Below the pieces are notes generated by a model that had not been told where the DNA came from, ran no database searches, and saw only the letters and a list, made by a program, of their open reading frames with translations. A stretch of DNA of 7,595 nucleotides from an uncultured Oscillospiraceae bacterium (GTDB lineage: Bacteria > Bacillota > Clostridia > Oscillospirales > Acutalibacteraceae): contig USAR01000064.1 in NCBI GenBank assembly GCA_900552605.1, positions 1-7,595 of the forward strand, read 5' to 3'. Within the stretch, counting starts at the first letter, position 1; each line of letters begins with the position of its first letter. This document shows, in pieces, positions 7,411-7,595 of this stretch. Made by a program: the position numbers and the translations under genes.

Positions 7411-7595
7411 ATGTTAGATACTGCAAAAAGCCTTTTAAAAAACAAAGACAGCAGAAGTCGTTATATATTAAAAAGAAAAACAGGTTCCTTCATCTTTAAG
7501 CTGTTCCGTTTTCTGTTCATTGTCGGTTTGTCGTATTTATTCCTTTTCCCGTTGCTTTATATGATTGTTACAACATTTCAAAGCCCGGAGACTGT
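7411..7595 (+). CDS. Carbohydrate ABC transporter permease, MalG type (pair 2, N-terminal fragment, cut by window edge)
   Basis: 61 complete codons are visible and the frame is open at the window end. The ATG at 7411 follows AAAGGAGG at 7392-7399 with 11 bases of spacing. The peptide has a long basic cytoplasmic N-terminus (about residues 1-30, rich in Lys and Arg), then a hydrophobic span (about 31-53) ending P-L-L-Y-M-I-V-T-T-F-Q-S-P-E. This tract, an aromatic and Pro-containing helix end followed by a Ser/Thr-F-(Q/K)-(S/P) turn, is typical of the first helix of MalG/UgpE-type permeases. Position directly after a MalF-type permease supports it as that gene's partner. The EAA loop would lie beyond the window. 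Its N-terminus is clearly different from the MalG-type protein of pair 1. Confidence 0.85.
   Translation, partial: MLDTAKSLLKNKDSRSRYILKRKTGSFIFKLFRFLFIVGLSYLFLFPLLYMIVTTFQSPET

Overview
The window reads as one uninterrupted, plus-strand segment of a carbohydrate-uptake operon from a Gram-positive Bacillota bacterium. A gut-type Clostridia (Oscillospirales/Ruminococcaceae-like) is my best guess. This rests on moderate-to-low GC, strong AGGAGG-type Shine-Dalgarno sites, Gram-positive-style signal peptides and the gene families present. It is an inference from style, not a taxonomic assignment.

Layout, left to right: (1) the last 35 codons of a MalF/UgpA-type sugar ABC permease (2-109); (2) a complete MalG-type carbohydrate permease (123-1025); (3) a 999-residue secreted and membrane-anchored protein with about twelve beta-propeller blade units, a TPR-like segment and a C-terminal multi-pass YIP1-type domain (1037-4036, GTG start); (4) an 802-residue secreted protein of the DUF5696 type, with a beta-rich N-terminal part, a possible glycosidase-like barrel and a small C-terminal beta domain (4073-6481, TTG start); (5) a second, complete MalF-type permease (6484-7389); (6) the first 61 codons of a second MalG-type permease (7411 to the window end). 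Gaps between genes are only 2 to 36 bases, each downstream gene has its own ribosome binding site, and I see no terminator or internal promoter. The block is therefore most simply one transcript that continues past both edges. No stretch over 300 bases lacks a gene.

How the genes may work together: two different permease pairs flank two large exported proteins. No solute-binding protein and no ATPase gene lie inside the window. The former is probably just outside; the latter is often a shared, unlinked MsmX/MsmK-type protein in Bacillota. The most interesting inference is that the propeller-TPR-YIP1 protein and the DUF5696 protein form an outer-face module that captures, senses or processes a glycan and works with one or both importers. 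The function of both proteins is uncharacterised as far as I know. No RNA gene, CRISPR array, mobile element or phage gene was seen.
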